Shown piece by piece: positions 33,225 to 41,913 of a stretch of 64,000 bases of DNA. Under the pieces are notes generated by a model. The model saw only the letters and a list, made by a program, of their open reading frames with translations, did not search any database and was not told the origin of the DNA. How positions within the stretch are numbered: the first letter of the stretch is position 1; the number at the start of each line of letters is the position of its first letter. Origin of the DNA: an uncultured Butyricicoccus sp. (GTDB lineage Bacteria; Bacillota; Clostridia; Oscillospirales; Butyricicoccaceae). Both the position numbers and the translations under genes were made by a program. The DNA lies in assembly GCF_944381005.1 (NCBI RefSeq), contig NZ_CALWJM010000009.1, forward strand, positions 1 to 64,000. Direction: 5' to 3'.

Positions 33225-34589
33225 ATGGCAATGATTAACACCGGGGATATCCTGGAAACCATTCAAATGATTGAAGAAGAACATCTGGACATCCGAACCA
33301 TCACAATGGGTATTTCGCTGCGCGATTTGGCTTCGGACGATGTACAGGTGCTCAGCGATAAGATTTATGATAAAGTAACCCGCCGCGCGGAAAAGCTGGT
33401 CAAGACCGGCGAACAGATTGAGCGCGAACTGGGCATCCCGATTATCCACAAGCGTATCTCGGTCACACCGATTGCAATGATTGGCGCGACCACCAATGCA
33501 ACCAGTTATGTACCGATTGCACAGGCGCTTGACCGTGCAGCCGAAACCACAGGCGTCAACTTTGTCGGCGGCTTTTCGGCACTGGTACAAAAGGGATTTG
33601 CCAAGGGCGACGAAATTTTGATTCAGTCCATTCCGGAAGCACTGGCAACGACAAATTGCGTGTGCTCGTCGGTCAACGTGGCTTCGACCAAGGCCGGTAT
33701 CAATCTGGATGCGATTGGGCTGATGGGTCGTGTCATCAAGCAGACAGCCGAGATTACCAAGGATAACGGCTCGATGGGCTGCGCCAAGCTGGTTGTGTTT
33801 GCCAACGCGGTGGACGATAACCCGTTTATGGCAGGCGCGTTCCACGGCATTGGCGAGCCGGAAACGGTTATCAATGTGGGCGTTTCCGGCCCCGGCGTGG
33901 TACAGGCTGCCATTAAGCGCGCAGGAGACTGCCCGATTAACGAAGTGGCTGAGATTATCAAAAAGACCGCGTTCAAGATTACCCGTATGGGTCAGCTCGT
34001 CGGCACACTGGCTTCCGAGCGTCTGGGCGTACCGTTCGGCATTGTTGATTTGTCGCTTGCGCCCACACCGGCTATCGGTGACTCGGTTGCCCGTATTCTG
34101 GAGGAAGTCGGTTTGGAGACTTGCGGCGGCTGCGGCACAACTGCAATCTTGGCAATGCTCAATGACGCGGTCAAGAAAGGCGGCGTTATGGCTTCGTCCA
34201 GCGTTGGCGGTCTGTCCGGTGCATTCATTCCGGTTTCGGAGGATGAAGGCATGATTGCAGCCGTACAACAGGGCGCTCTGTGCATGGAAAAGCTGGAAGC
34301 AATGACCGCCGTTTGCTCGGTTGGTATCGACATGGTTGCCGTGCCCGGCGACACCACCGCCGAAGTCATTTCCGGTCTGATTGCCGACGAAATCGCCATC
34401 GGCGTGGTCAACAACAAGACGACTGCTGTGCGCGTCATTCCGGCAGTCGGTAAGCAGGTCGGCGAGATTGTGGAGTTTGGCGGCTTGCTCGGCTCGGCAC
34501 CCATTATGCCTATCTCGACCAAGTCCCCGGCAAAGTTTATTCATCGCGGCGGCCGTATCCCGGCGCCTATCCACAGCCTGAAAAACTAA
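33225..34589 (+). CDS. UPF0210/DUF711 (PFL-like) family protein
   Basis: 454 residues, full length for the family. Recognisable blocks are [29 protein letters not shown] and [21 protein letters not shown]. The fold is related to glycyl radical-type barrels, but I see no radical glycine motif. GAGGTG lies eight bases before the ATG. It is paired with the ACT protein just upstream. Function unknown. Confidence 0.92.
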   Translation: MAMINTGDILETIQMIEEEHLDIRTITMGISLRDLASDDVQVLSDKIYDKVTRRAEKLVKTGEQIERELGIPIIHKRISVTPIAMIGATTNATSYVPIAQALDRAAETTGVNFVGGFSALVQKGFAKGDEILIQSIPEALATTNCVCSSVNVASTKAGINLDAIGLMGRVIKQTAEITKDNGSMGCAKLVVFANAVDDNPFMAGAFHGIGEPETVINVGVSGPGVVQAAIKRAGDCPINEVAEIIKKTAFKITRMGQLVGTLASERLGVPFGIVDLSLAPTPAIGDSVARILEEVGLETCGGCGTTAILAMLNDAVKKGGVMASSSVGGLSGAFIPVSEDEGMIAAVQQGALCMEKLEAMTAVCSVGIDMVAVPGDTTAEVISGLIADEIAIGVVNNKTTAVRVIPAVGKQVGEIVEFGGLLGSAPIMPISTKSPAKFIHRGGRIPAPIHSLKN

Positions 34590-34636
34590 TCCCCTACCGC
34601 AAGGTACACTTGCGTGTAAACTTCTTTCTATTTTAA

Positions 34637-34682
34637 AAAATGAGGTCGCCGGAAAACTATCGTTTTTCGGCGGCCTCATTTT
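34637..34682. terminator. Bidirectional terminator between UPF0210 and citrate synthase genes
   Basis: A stem of about 20 bp pairs AAAATGAGGTCGCCGG and its complement CGGCGGCCTCATTTT with one T-G pair and A/T extensions. It lies between two convergent genes. Confidence 0.88.
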
Positions 34683-34696
34683 ATAAATCTATATTC

Positions 34697-36061
34697 TTAA
34701 CGCTCGTCCAAAGAAATGTAGGTTTTCTCCTCCGAAATGTTTCGGTAGGCCGGACGGATAATCTTATCCACGTTGATGAGTTCTTCCAGTCGGTGTGCAC
34801 TCCAGCCGACAATGCGTGCGATGGCAAACATTGGTGTATACAACTCATAGGGCAAATCGAGCATGGAATACACAAAGCCCGAATAGAAATCCACATTTGC
34901 ACTGACGCCCTTATAAATGCGCCGTTCCTCTGCGATGACCTCGGGGGCAAGTTCCTCCACCATCGTATACAGCGCGAAATCGGTATCCCGCTTTTTCTCT
35001 TGGGCAAGTTTTTGCACAAAGGACTTGAAAATCTGTGCGCGCGGGTCGGATATCGAATAGACCGCGTGACCCATGCCATAAATCAAGCCTTTGCGGTCAA
35101 ACGCTTCACGGTTGAGCACCTGACGCAAGTAATGTTTGACCGCATCTCGGTCTGTTGGGTCGGATACATGCTGTTTGAGGTCATCAAACAGTTGCACCAC
35201 TTTGATATTTGCGCCGCCGTGTTTGGGGCCTTTTAAGCTGCCCAGTGCTGCGGCAATCGCCGAATAAGTATCGGTGCCCGAAGAAGTGACCACATGTGTG
35301 GTAAAGCTGGAATTGTTGCCGCCGCCGTGCTCCATGTGCAGCACCAGTGCCAAGTCTAGCACCTGTGCTTCGAGTGGTGTGTACTGCATGTCCGGACGCA
35401 GCATCCGCAAAAAATTGCTTGCAGTAGACAGCGTATCATCGGGATAATGAATATATAGACTGCCGCCCTTTTCATAATGATTGTATGCGTGATAAGCGTA
35501 GACAGCAATCATGGGGAAAACCGAAATCAGCATCAGGCACTGTCTAAGCACATTGGACAGGCTGATATCGTCGGCATTGTTATCATAAGAAGCCAGCGTC
35601 AACACGCTGCGCGACATCTTATTCATAATATCATGTGACGGCGCTTTCATAATCACATCACGGGTAAAATTGGTGGGCAGTGTGCGGCCTTTTGCCAGCA
35701 GACTTTTAAACGCTGCCAGTTCATCGCGTGCTGGTAAGCGGCCAAACAACAGCAAATAGGCGGTTTCTTCATATCCCTTTCGCCCATCTTTCAAAAAACC
35801 GCGCACCAAGTCTTTGATATCATATCCTCGGTAACGCAATTCACCCGGAATCGGGATATGAACGCCATTTTCGTCTTTGCTGGATATAATGGACGAAATA
35901 TTGGTCAGTCCAGCCAGCACGCCCACACCATCCAAGTCACGCAAACCGCGTTTGACATCATATTGCCGGTACAATTCGGCTGGAATATTGGTATGCTCCC
36001 GGCACACATCGGCTAGCATTTCAATTTCTGGCGTAACCATTAACATTCCTTCTTGCGCCAT
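34697..36061 (-). CDS. Citrate synthase
   Basis: A 454-residue enzyme condensing oxaloacetate and acetyl-CoA. Catalytic residues are in place: His in LHMEHGGGNNSSFTTHV, His in GMGHAVYSISDPRA, Asp in SANVDFYSGFVY. The N-terminal extension of about 60 residues makes it longer than the Bacillus CitZ type and like many clostridial enzymes, which feed glutamate synthesis. GGAGG lies eight bases before the ATG. No other TCA gene is adjacent; aconitase and isocitrate dehydrogenase are not in the window. Confidence 0.95.
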   Translation of the reverse strand: MAQEGMLMVTPEIEMLADVCREHTNIPAELYRQYDVKRGLRDLDGVGVLAGLTNISSIISSKDENGVHIPIPGELRYRGYDIKDLVRGFLKDGRKGYEETAYLLLFGRLPARDELAAFKSLLAKGRTLPTNFTRDVIMKAPSHDIMNKMSRSVLTLASYDNNADDISLSNVLRQCLMLISVFPMIAVYAYHAYNHYEKGGSLYIHYPDDTLSTASNFLRMLRPDMQYTPLEAQVLDLALVLHMEHGGGNNSSFTTHVVTSSGTDTYSAIAAALGSLKGPKHGGANIKVVQLFDDLKQHVSDPTDRDAVKHYLRQVLNREAFDRKGLIYGMGHAVYSISDPRAQIFKSFVQKLAQEKKRDTDFALYTMVEELAPEVIAEERRIYKGVSANVDFYSGFVYSMLDLPYELYTPMFAIARIVGWSAHRLEELINVDKIIRPAYRNISEEKTYISLDER

Positions 36062-36104
36062 AGCTGCTCCTCCTTTGATTGCGTTTTTCTTTTAATACTT
36101 TATT

Positions 36105-36113
36105 ATCATACCA
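36105..36113 (-). promoter_or_regulatory. Extended -10 promoter of the citrate synthase gene
   Basis: On the minus strand TGG-TATGAT (-10 at 36105-36110), without a recognisable -35, about 45 bases before the start. Confidence 0.4.
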
Positions 36114-36242
36114 TGCAATCTCGACAGTTTCATCTCAAAACCATCACATTTCCGTGAATAATTTATGAACAAATCTACCAACTTGGAAATATGATTCTCA
36201 TTCTTGCACGGTTTTCAAAATTTAAAAAAATTTTTGTAACCT

Positions 36243-36281
36243 TGAATGGATTTTGTTTTGTCAGTCGTATTAAGAGTGAAA
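36243..36281 (+). promoter_or_regulatory. Candidate ECF promoter of the repeat protein/sigma/RsgI-like unit
   Basis: TGAATG (36243-36248), 17 bases, CGTATT (36266-36271), then GTGAAA (36276-36281) near the expected start. Order and spacing are identical to the promoter-like element before sigma copy 1 (3062-3100). It lies about 40 bases before the first gene. Confidence 0.5.
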
Positions 36282-36319
36282 GGCTCAAACAACCAAGATA
36301 TTTTTAGGAGGAAAAAACT

Positions 36320-36718
36320 ATGAAAAAGTTATTGACTGGCATTTTCACAGCCGCTATGGTACTTTCTATCGGTGCAACCGGTGCATTTGCAGCCTGTATG
36401 GGACAGGGCAGACGCTACACCGATGCCAATGGTGACGGTGTTTGCGACAACCTGACCTATCGCACACAGTCAACCGCCTGCGCACGATTTGCTGACAGCA
36501 ATGGGGACGGTATTTGCGATTCGTGCGGTTCTGGCTACGGTTTTGTAGATGCAAACGGCGACGGCATCTGTGATAATCAGGGCGCACATTGCCAGAATGG
36601 CACTTGCGGCAATGGTTATGTAGATGCCAACGGAGATGGCGTTTGCGATAACCAAGGCTCCCGCCCGCGCAATGGCAGCGGCTTGCAGCGCGGTTTTTGC
36701 GGCGGACGCAATAAATAA
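36320..36718 (+). CDS. Small secreted Asp/Asn/Cys-repeat protein, putative calcium-binding
   Basis: 132 residues. A signal peptide (1-25, ends GAFA-A) precedes four copies of a 12-residue unit: YTDANGDGVCDN (33-44), FADSNGDGICDS (57-68), FVDANGDGICDN (75-86), YVDANGDGVCDN (100-111). Each has Asp/Asn at positions 1, 3 and 5 followed by Gly, like EF-hand, dockerin and thrombospondin-3 calcium loops, but with an invariant Cys-Asp at its end. Further cysteines (26, 54, 69, 91, 96, 127) could form disulfides or bind metal. AGGAGG precedes the ATG. It is the first gene of the sigma/anti-sigma unit. Function unknown. Confidence 0.85.
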   Translation: MKKLLTGIFTAAMVLSIGATGAFAACMGQGRRYTDANGDGVCDNLTYRTQSTACARFADSNGDGICDSCGSGYGFVDANGDGICDNQGAHCQNGTCGNGYVDANGDGVCDNQGSRPRNGSGLQRGFCGGRNK

Positions 36719-36734
36719 AAAATGAGGGCTTTAT

Positions 36735-37217
36735 ATGCGAAGTGAGCAGGAAACAAATGAGGCCATTGAACGCTACGCCGATACCGTTCGGCGGCTCTGT
36801 ATGATTCATCTGAAAAACCATACAGATACCGAAGATATCTTTCAGACGGTCTTTTTAAAATATCTGGTCAGCACCACCGTATTTGAAAGTGAAGAACACG
36901 AGAAAGCATGGTTTATCCGCGTGACGCTCAATGCCTGTAAAGACCTGCTCAAAAGTTTTTTTCGCAGCCACACGGTGTCTATTGATGAATTGGTCGAGCA
37001 GCAAGCAGACCTGACCACCGACCACAGAGAAGTATTAGAAGCCGTGCTCGCGCTTCCCCCAAAATATCGAGATGTCATTTATCTGCACTACTATGAAGGC
37101 TATACTGCCCCACAAATTGGCCGTATTCTTGGAAAAAATGTCAATACCATTTACACGTTATTGACACGCTCCAAGCATCTGCTGAAAGAAACGCTTGGAG
37201 GTGAGGATGATGCGTGA
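36735..37217 (+). CDS. ECF-type RNA polymerase sigma factor (copy 2)
   Basis: 160 residues with region 2 (TEDIFQTVFLKYL) and region 4 (LPPKYRDVIYLHYYEGYTAPQIGRILG, then the recognition helix NVNTIYTLLTRSKHLL). It shares long identical or near-identical segments with copy 1 at 2511-3005, so the two are paralogues. GAGGG lies six bases before the ATG. The gap to the repeat protein is 16 bases, and it overlaps the anti-sigma gene by about 11 bases. It probably transcribes its own operon. Confidence 0.93.
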   Translation: MRSEQETNEAIERYADTVRRLCMIHLKNHTDTEDIFQTVFLKYLVSTTVFESEEHEKAWFIRVTLNACKDLLKSFFRSHTVSIDELVEQQADLTTDHREVLEAVLALPPKYRDVIYLHYYEGYTAPQIGRILGKNVNTIYTLLTRSKHLLKETLGGEDDA

Positions 37218-38013
37218 TAAACTCAAGGACACTTTTGATAAAATCCATGCAGATAAGGAGCTAAAAGCGCACACACGAGCCGTTCTGGCTGCCAAACGCG
37301 CACAAAAACAGCGCCATTCTCGCCCCCGGCGGCTAGTCGCTGCAATGGCCTGTTTTGTCTGTCTGCTGCTCGGTCTGGGCGGTTATCAAGCCTATTTTAC
37401 CCCCACATCGGCTATTAGCTTAGATGTCAACCCTTCCTTGGAATTGGGTATCAATCGTTTTGACAAAGTGATTTCGATTGAGGGACTCAACGACGACGGC
37501 AAGGCGCTCAGCGAACAGCTTCATGTACGGTTTTTAAACTATGTGGATGCACTCAATCAAATCCTAGCCGATTCCGCCATGCAAAGTTATCTGTCCAACG
37601 ATGCCGATTTATCTATCGTTGTCGTCGGGGACGATACCGCACAGCGCGACCAAATTCTATCCGATGTCCAAACCTGCACAGCGGGGCACAATAACGTGCA
37701 CTGTTCGGCCGGCAATGCCCAAGAAGTTGCCGCTGCACATGAGGTCGGCTTATCATTCGGCAAATATCAGGCGTTTTTGGAGTTGCAGGCACTTGACCCA
37801 AGCGTAACACCGGAAGATGTACAGCAAATGACCATGCGCGAAATCCGTGACCGCATTGCCGCACTGTCTGGAAGCGATATGGCAGCCACCCGCGGGAATC
37901 CCTCCTCGAACGCAAACAAAACTGTCACATCGGGAAACGGCAATCACAACGGATATGGGCGCGGCAATGGCGGTGCCGGGCACCACAACGGATACGGCGG
38001 CGGCCATTCCTAA
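37207..38013 (+). CDS. RsgI-like membrane anti-sigma factor
   Basis: 268 residues. A basic cytoplasmic part (1-42), one membrane helix (about 43-63), then the conserved outer RsgI-type block SAISLDVNPSLELGINRFDKVISI. A helical domain (about 95-225) is followed by a 40-residue tail rich in Gly, Asn and His (GHHNGYGGGHS). Clostridial RsgI proteins often end in carbohydrate-binding domains; here the tail is short and could bind metal or polymer. Two adjacent ATGs (37207, 37210) follow GGAGGTG; either could start. It overlaps the sigma gene. Confidence 0.85.
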   Translation: MMRDKLKDTFDKIHADKELKAHTRAVLAAKRAQKQRHSRPRRLVAAMACFVCLLLGLGGYQAYFTPTSAISLDVNPSLELGINRFDKVISIEGLNDDGKALSEQLHVRFLNYVDALNQILADSAMQSYLSNDADLSIVVVGDDTAQRDQILSDVQTCTAGHNNVHCSAGNAQEVAAAHEVGLSFGKYQAFLELQALDPSVTPEDVQQMTMREIRDRIAALSGSDMAATRGNPSSNANKTVTSGNGNHNGYGRGNGGAGHHNGYGGGHS

Positions 38014-38021
38014 TGCACACA

Positions 38022-38063
38022 AAAACCGGAAGGTTTCAGAATGTTCTGAAACCTTCCGGTTTT
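38022..38063. terminator. Very strong bidirectional terminator
   Basis: A near-perfect 20-bp stem AAAACCGGAAGGTTTCAGAA and its complement, with A/T runs on both sides. It ends the RsgI-like gene and the convergent tadA. Confidence 0.92.
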
Positions 38064-38067
38064 ATCT

Positions 38068-38580
38068 TTAGACCTCACTTGACTGTTCCGATTCCAACAG
38101 CTGTTTTTTGTATTGCTTTTCGGCCTTTTTTCGTGCGCGCAAAGCACGGAAAAAGGCTTGCAGTTGGTCTATACAGTCCTGCTCCAACAATCCCGATACC
38201 ACTTTGGGTTTATGATTGTATGGCAGGTCAAACAGATTGACCACAGAACCACATGACCCGGCTTTGGGGTCTGGTGCGCCAAAATACACGGTCTGAATCC
38301 GCGCATTGATGATGGCACCCGTACACATAGGACACGGCTCCAGCGTCACATATAGGTCACACTGATGCAAACGCCAACCGCCCAGTTTACGACATGCCTT
38401 GTGGATAGCTTCGATTTCGGCGTGTCCGAGCGCATTTTTTTTGCTTTCCCGTCGGTTGCGCCCGCGCCCCACGATTTGTCCATCACGCACGACCACACAG
38501 CCGACCGGTACTTCCCCTTCATCTGCCGCCTTTTTGGCCAGCCGCAACGCGGCTTTCATAAATTTTTCTTGTTCGGTCAT
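38068..38580 (-). CDS. tadA: tRNA-specific adenosine deaminase TadA
   Basis: 170 residues, a zinc cytidine/adenosine deaminase converting A34 to inosine in tRNA-Arg(ACG). The zinc and catalytic motifs HAEIEAI and PCPMCTGAI are intact. GGAGG lies seven bases before the ATG at 38580. The C terminus has a basic RARKKAEKQYKK extension typical of Firmicute TadA. Single-gene unit. Confidence 0.95.
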   Translation of the reverse strand: MTEQEKFMKAALRLAKKAADEGEVPVGCVVVRDGQIVGRGRNRRESKKNALGHAEIEAIHKACRKLGGWRLHQCDLYVTLEPCPMCTGAIINARIQTVYFGAPDPKAGSCGSVVNLFDLPYNHKPKVVSGLLEQDCIDQLQAFFRALRARKKAEKQYKKQLLESEQSSEV

Positions 38581-38659
38581 TGCCCGTCCTCCTTTATCCT
38601 GTCTTTCCACTCTTACTTTTCAGGGACATAACCGCCAGACTGTGCGCATAAAAAAAAGT

Positions 38660-39979
38660 ATGGAATGGATTTTAAAAATACGCTACACACTTTGGGGGCC
38701 GTTTACAATTGTCCTGATTGCGGCAACCGGTCTCCTGCTGACACTGCGTTCACGCGGTGTTCAGTTCTGGTGCGCACGCCAGCTTGTGCGCCCCAAAACC
38801 ACCCGGCGTGCGGACGGCATCACCCCATTTCAGGCGCTGTGTACCTCGCTCGGCGGCACGCTTGGGGTGGGCAATCTGGCTGGTGTCGCCTCCGCTCTGA
38901 CCCTTGGCGGGCCGGGCGCTATCTTCTGGATGCTGGTAGCCGCCTTTTTGGGCATGGCCACCAAATACAGTGAACTGGTGCTTGCCGTCAAATACCGCCA
39001 ACACACCCCCGAACCCATCGGCGGGCCGATGGTCTATCTATCGCGCGGCGCCGGTCTACCCGGACTGGCAAAACTCTTTGCTGTATGCTGTGTGCTATCT
39101 GCAATGGGCACTGGTGCGGCAGCACAGGGCAGCGCGATTGCCGAAGCACTAGCACCGGTGCTGTCTGTCCCACGCAGTACCATTGCACTGGTTCTCTGCG
39201 CCGTACTGCTGCCCATCCTGTGCCGGGGTGGCAAGATGATTGCGCGGGTATCTTCCATTCTCGTGCCATTTATGACGGTAAGCTATCTGCTTGCCGGTGG
39301 TCTGGTACTGGTCACGCACGCCGACCAGATTCCCGGTGCATTGACACTCATTGTTTCCCGTGCGTGGGAGCCGCTCGCCTGTGGAGGTGGATTGCTTGGG
39401 CTGCTCACCGCGCGCACCATTTCCGACGGTTTTGCCAAAGGGATTTTCTCCAATGAAGCCGGAATGGGTTCGGCTCCCATTGCGCACGGCTGCGCCGACA
39501 GCGAATCCCCCTGTGCCGAAGGCATGTTGGGCGCAGTCGAAGTGTTTGTCGATACCTGTATGGTGTGCCTGCTGACCGCACTTGTTCTGCTAACGACTGG
39601 TGCATGGCAAAGTGGTGCCGACGGTTTAACCATGACCACACAGGCATTCTCCACCGTTCTGGGTGATTTTTCCCCGTGGTTTATCGGTGTCACGGTGGTA
39701 TTTCTGGCGGTGTCCACCGTCTTGGGCTGGAGTTTCTACGGTCTGACCTGTCTCAAATGGCTGCGCGCCCGCCCTTGGATGGTACGGCTCTATCCGGTTG
39801 TGATTGTGTTAAGCGCGGCGCTGGCGGGCTGTGTGCCGCTGACCTCGCTTTTACTTGTGACCGATATTTCTGCCGCCTGCATGTCTTTTCCCAATCTTAT
39901 CGGCTTATGGATACTGTCCGGCGATGTGCAAACCGAAACCGAGCATTTTTTACAGCATTCTCAAACCGGAAAGAAGTGA
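38660..39979 (+). CDS. Sodium:alanine symporter family (AGCS) transporter
   Basis: 439 residues with about 10-11 membrane helices. Family signatures are GTLGVGNLAGVASALTLGGPG, MATKYSELVLAVKYR and FSNEAGMGSAPIAHG. It likely imports alanine, glycine or a related amino acid with sodium. The conserved N terminus begins at ATG 38660, yet no ribosome binding site is visible before it; the preceding bases are an A-rich stretch. The open frame extends upstream into tadA antisense, which is not coding. Confidence 0.9.
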   Translation: MEWILKIRYTLWGPFTIVLIAATGLLLTLRSRGVQFWCARQLVRPKTTRRADGITPFQALCTSLGGTLGVGNLAGVASALTLGGPGAIFWMLVAAFLGMATKYSELVLAVKYRQHTPEPIGGPMVYLSRGAGLPGLAKLFAVCCVLSAMGTGAAAQGSAIAEALAPVLSVPRSTIALVLCAVLLPILCRGGKMIARVSSILVPFMTVSYLLAGGLVLVTHADQIPGALTLIVSRAWEPLACGGGLLGLLTARTISDGFAKGIFSNEAGMGSAPIAHGCADSESPCAEGMLGAVEVFVDTCMVCLLTALVLLTTGAWQSGADGLTMTTQAFSTVLGDFSPWFIGVTVVFLAVSTVLGWSFYGLTCLKWLRARPWMVRLYPVVIVLSAALAGCVPLTSLLLVTDISAACMSFPNLIGLWILSGDVQTETEHFLQHSQTGKK

Positions 39980-39999
39980 GGCACACCTCACTTCTTTTT
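39971..39999 (+). terminator. Terminator of the AGCS transporter gene
   Basis: AAGAAGTGAGG / CCTCACTTCTT stem with a 4-base loop and T-rich tail. The stop codon is inside the 5' arm. Confidence 0.88.
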
Positions 40000-40031
40000 A
40001 TTTTTCTCACATTTTGTATTCAGACAAACCA

Positions 40032-40055
40032 AAACGGTGTCCTAAGACACCGTTT
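40032..40055 (-). terminator. Terminator after mreB
   Basis: AAACGGTGTC, loop CTAA, GACACCGTTT, followed on the minus strand by a moderately T-rich tail, eight bases after the mreB stop. Confidence 0.85.
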
Positions 40056-40062
40056 CTGTGTT

Positions 40063-41094
40063 TCAACCGCCCATCATCTGGCGACGGCGGGACAAGTTCA
40101 TCGTTCCATCTTGCATGGCGGCAAGCTGGTCTAGGCATTTTCCAGTGCCCAGCGCCACACAAGAAATCGCTTGGTCGGCTACATGGGTCGGAATACCAGT
40201 CTTTGCTGCAATCAGCTTATCAAAGCCCCAAATCAGCGCACCGCCGCCGGTCATCACAATGCCATTGCTTGAAATATCGCCGGTCAGTTCGGGTGGAGTA
40301 TTCTCCAGCACAATGTGTACCGCTTCTACGATAGAGGTCACAACCTCCTCAAAGGCTTCCAGCACTTCGGTCGAAGTCACGGTAAACGTGCGCGGCAAGC
40401 CGGTCATCAGGCAGCGTCCTTTGATTTCCATGGAGATTTCTTCCGGACGCGGATAAACACAGCCAATCTGCATTTTGATTTCCTCGGCTGTGCGCTCGCC
40501 GATAAGTGCATTGTGTTTGCGGCGAATATATTTGACAATGGATTCGTCGAACTTATCGCCTGCCACCTTAATCGAAGTCGATTCCACAATACCGCCCAGT
40601 GAAATGACCGCAATATCGGTTGTACCGCCGCCAATATCAACAATCATATTGCCGTTGGGCTGAGAAATGTCGATGCCTGCACCAATCGCAGCCGCGAGCG
40701 GTTCCTCCACCAGAAAGACACGCTTTGCGCCCGCCTGTGTACCGGCGTCAATGACCGCACGTTCTTCGACCTCTGTGATAATAGAGGGCACACACATAAC
40801 GACATTGGGCTTAAACAGACGGAAGCCCATGACCTTGCGGATAAACTCTTTAATCATGCGTTCGGTCATTTCATAGTCGGAAATGACACCCTCCCGCATG
40901 GGACGAATGGCAACAATATTGCCCGGTGTGCGACCGAGCATTTTCTGCGCGCTTTCGCCGACCGACAGGATTTTACCGGTCTGCTTATCGACTGCCACGA
41001 CCGAAGGTTCATTGAGCACAATGCCCTTTCCCTTTACATAAACGAGCACGGAAGCCGTACCCAAATCAATACCAATATCGCTTGAAAAAACCAT
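40063..41094 (-). CDS. mreB: Rod shape-determining actin homologue (MreB/Mbl)
   Basis: A 343-residue actin-like ATPase of the cell-elongation complex. The N terminus DIGIDLGTASVLVYVKGKG, the phosphate loop IVDIGGGTTDIAVIS and GIVMTGGGALIWGFD are conserved. ATG 41094 fits the family N terminus; a TTG at 41130 would add 12 unusual residues. The ribosome binding site (AAAAGG, about 14 bases away) is weak. No mreC or mreD follows. Distinguishing MreB from Mbl is not possible here. Confidence 0.93.
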   Translation of the reverse strand: MVFSSDIGIDLGTASVLVYVKGKGIVLNEPSVVAVDKQTGKILSVGESAQKMLGRTPGNIVAIRPMREGVISDYEMTERMIKEFIRKVMGFRLFKPNVVMCVPSIITEVEERAVIDAGTQAGAKRVFLVEEPLAAAIGAGIDISQPNGNMIVDIGGGTTDIAVISLGGIVESTSIKVAGDKFDESIVKYIRRKHNALIGERTAEEIKMQIGCVYPRPEEISMEIKGRCLMTGLPRTFTVTSTEVLEAFEEVVTSIVEAVHIVLENTPPELTGDISSNGIVMTGGGALIWGFDKLIAAKTGIPTHVADQAISCVALGTGKCLDQLAAMQDGTMNLSRRRQMMGG

Positions 41095-41165
41095 AAGGCG
41101 ACAACCAACCTTTTCCAATTCTATGGGCAAACGCCCTTGATTTAAAGATATACTCAGCTATTTAT

Positions 41166-41193
41166 ATTATACCGACATTTTAGGCAAATGCAA
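41166..41193 (-). promoter_or_regulatory. mreB promoter
   Basis: On the minus strand TTGCAT (41188-41193), 16 bases, perfect TATAAT (41166-41171), about 70 bases before mreB. Confidence 0.65.
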
Positions 41194-41256
41194 GCCCGGT
41201 TCTTAATTTTCACGAATTATTCACGATTGACAAAGTTATGTTTGCCCTATTTTTCG

Positions 41257-41913
41257 TCACTTTTTGCGTATATCTGGTGTTTTTGCCAAACAGATGAAAA
41301 AGACCTCTGTTGCACCCATCTGGCGCAGGATGCGAACACATGCCGCAGCCGTGGCACCACTGGTCAGAATGTCATCTACCAGCACCACGCGCTTACCGGA
41401 AACGCTGGAAGGTTTTCCCGGGAAATAGGTCTGTTCCGCATTTTTTCTGCGCTCTTTCGCTGTGCGTACTTTGAGCTGCGAACGCCCAAACCATTTTCGC
41501 CGCACCGTGCGTACACAGGGCAATCCACTGTAACGGGCTGCCGCTTTTGCGAGCAGATAAGACAAATTAAACCCGCGTTTCCACCAGTGCCCCAGTGTTG
41601 TGGGAACATAGGTCACCAAGTCGGCTTTCCATTCAGGTTGATGACGCATCAAGCAAGCGCCGACCAATGCACCGCCCCAACTGCCAATCGCGCGCCGGTT
41701 TTGATATTTGCAGTCAATCAACGCACGGCGTACTTTGCCCTGATAGACCAGTACGGCATCTGCCGCTGTGCATCCTTCTATCGTCTCGCGCACGCAAGGC
41801 TTGTCCTGTTGGCGCAGTTCGGCTGCACACGCAGGGCACACACGCGCTTTTCCGGAAATGCCGCGCCGACACAATACACAGCGCGGTGGAAACAGCAGGT
41901 CTAACAGGTTCAC
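41257..41913 (-). CDS. comF: ComF-family phosphoribosyltransferase-like protein
   Basis: 218 residues. An N-terminal zinc finger (C12-x2-C15, C26-x2-C29) and a C-terminal PRTase domain with VVLVDDILTSGAT are visible. In Bacillus the homologue ComFC supports DNA uptake. The start overlaps the recD2 stop by 4 bases, so the two are translated together; a link with DNA processing is plausible. No ComFA helicase is adjacent. Confidence 0.9.
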   Translation of the reverse strand: MNLLDLLFPPRCVLCRRGISGKARVCPACAAELRQQDKPCVRETIEGCTAADAVLVYQGKVRRALIDCKYQNRRAIGSWGGALVGACLMRHQPEWKADLVTYVPTTLGHWWKRGFNLSYLLAKAAARYSGLPCVRTVRRKWFGRSQLKVRTAKERRKNAEQTYFPGKPSSVSGKRVVLVDDILTSGATAAACVRILRQMGATEVFFICLAKTPDIRKK

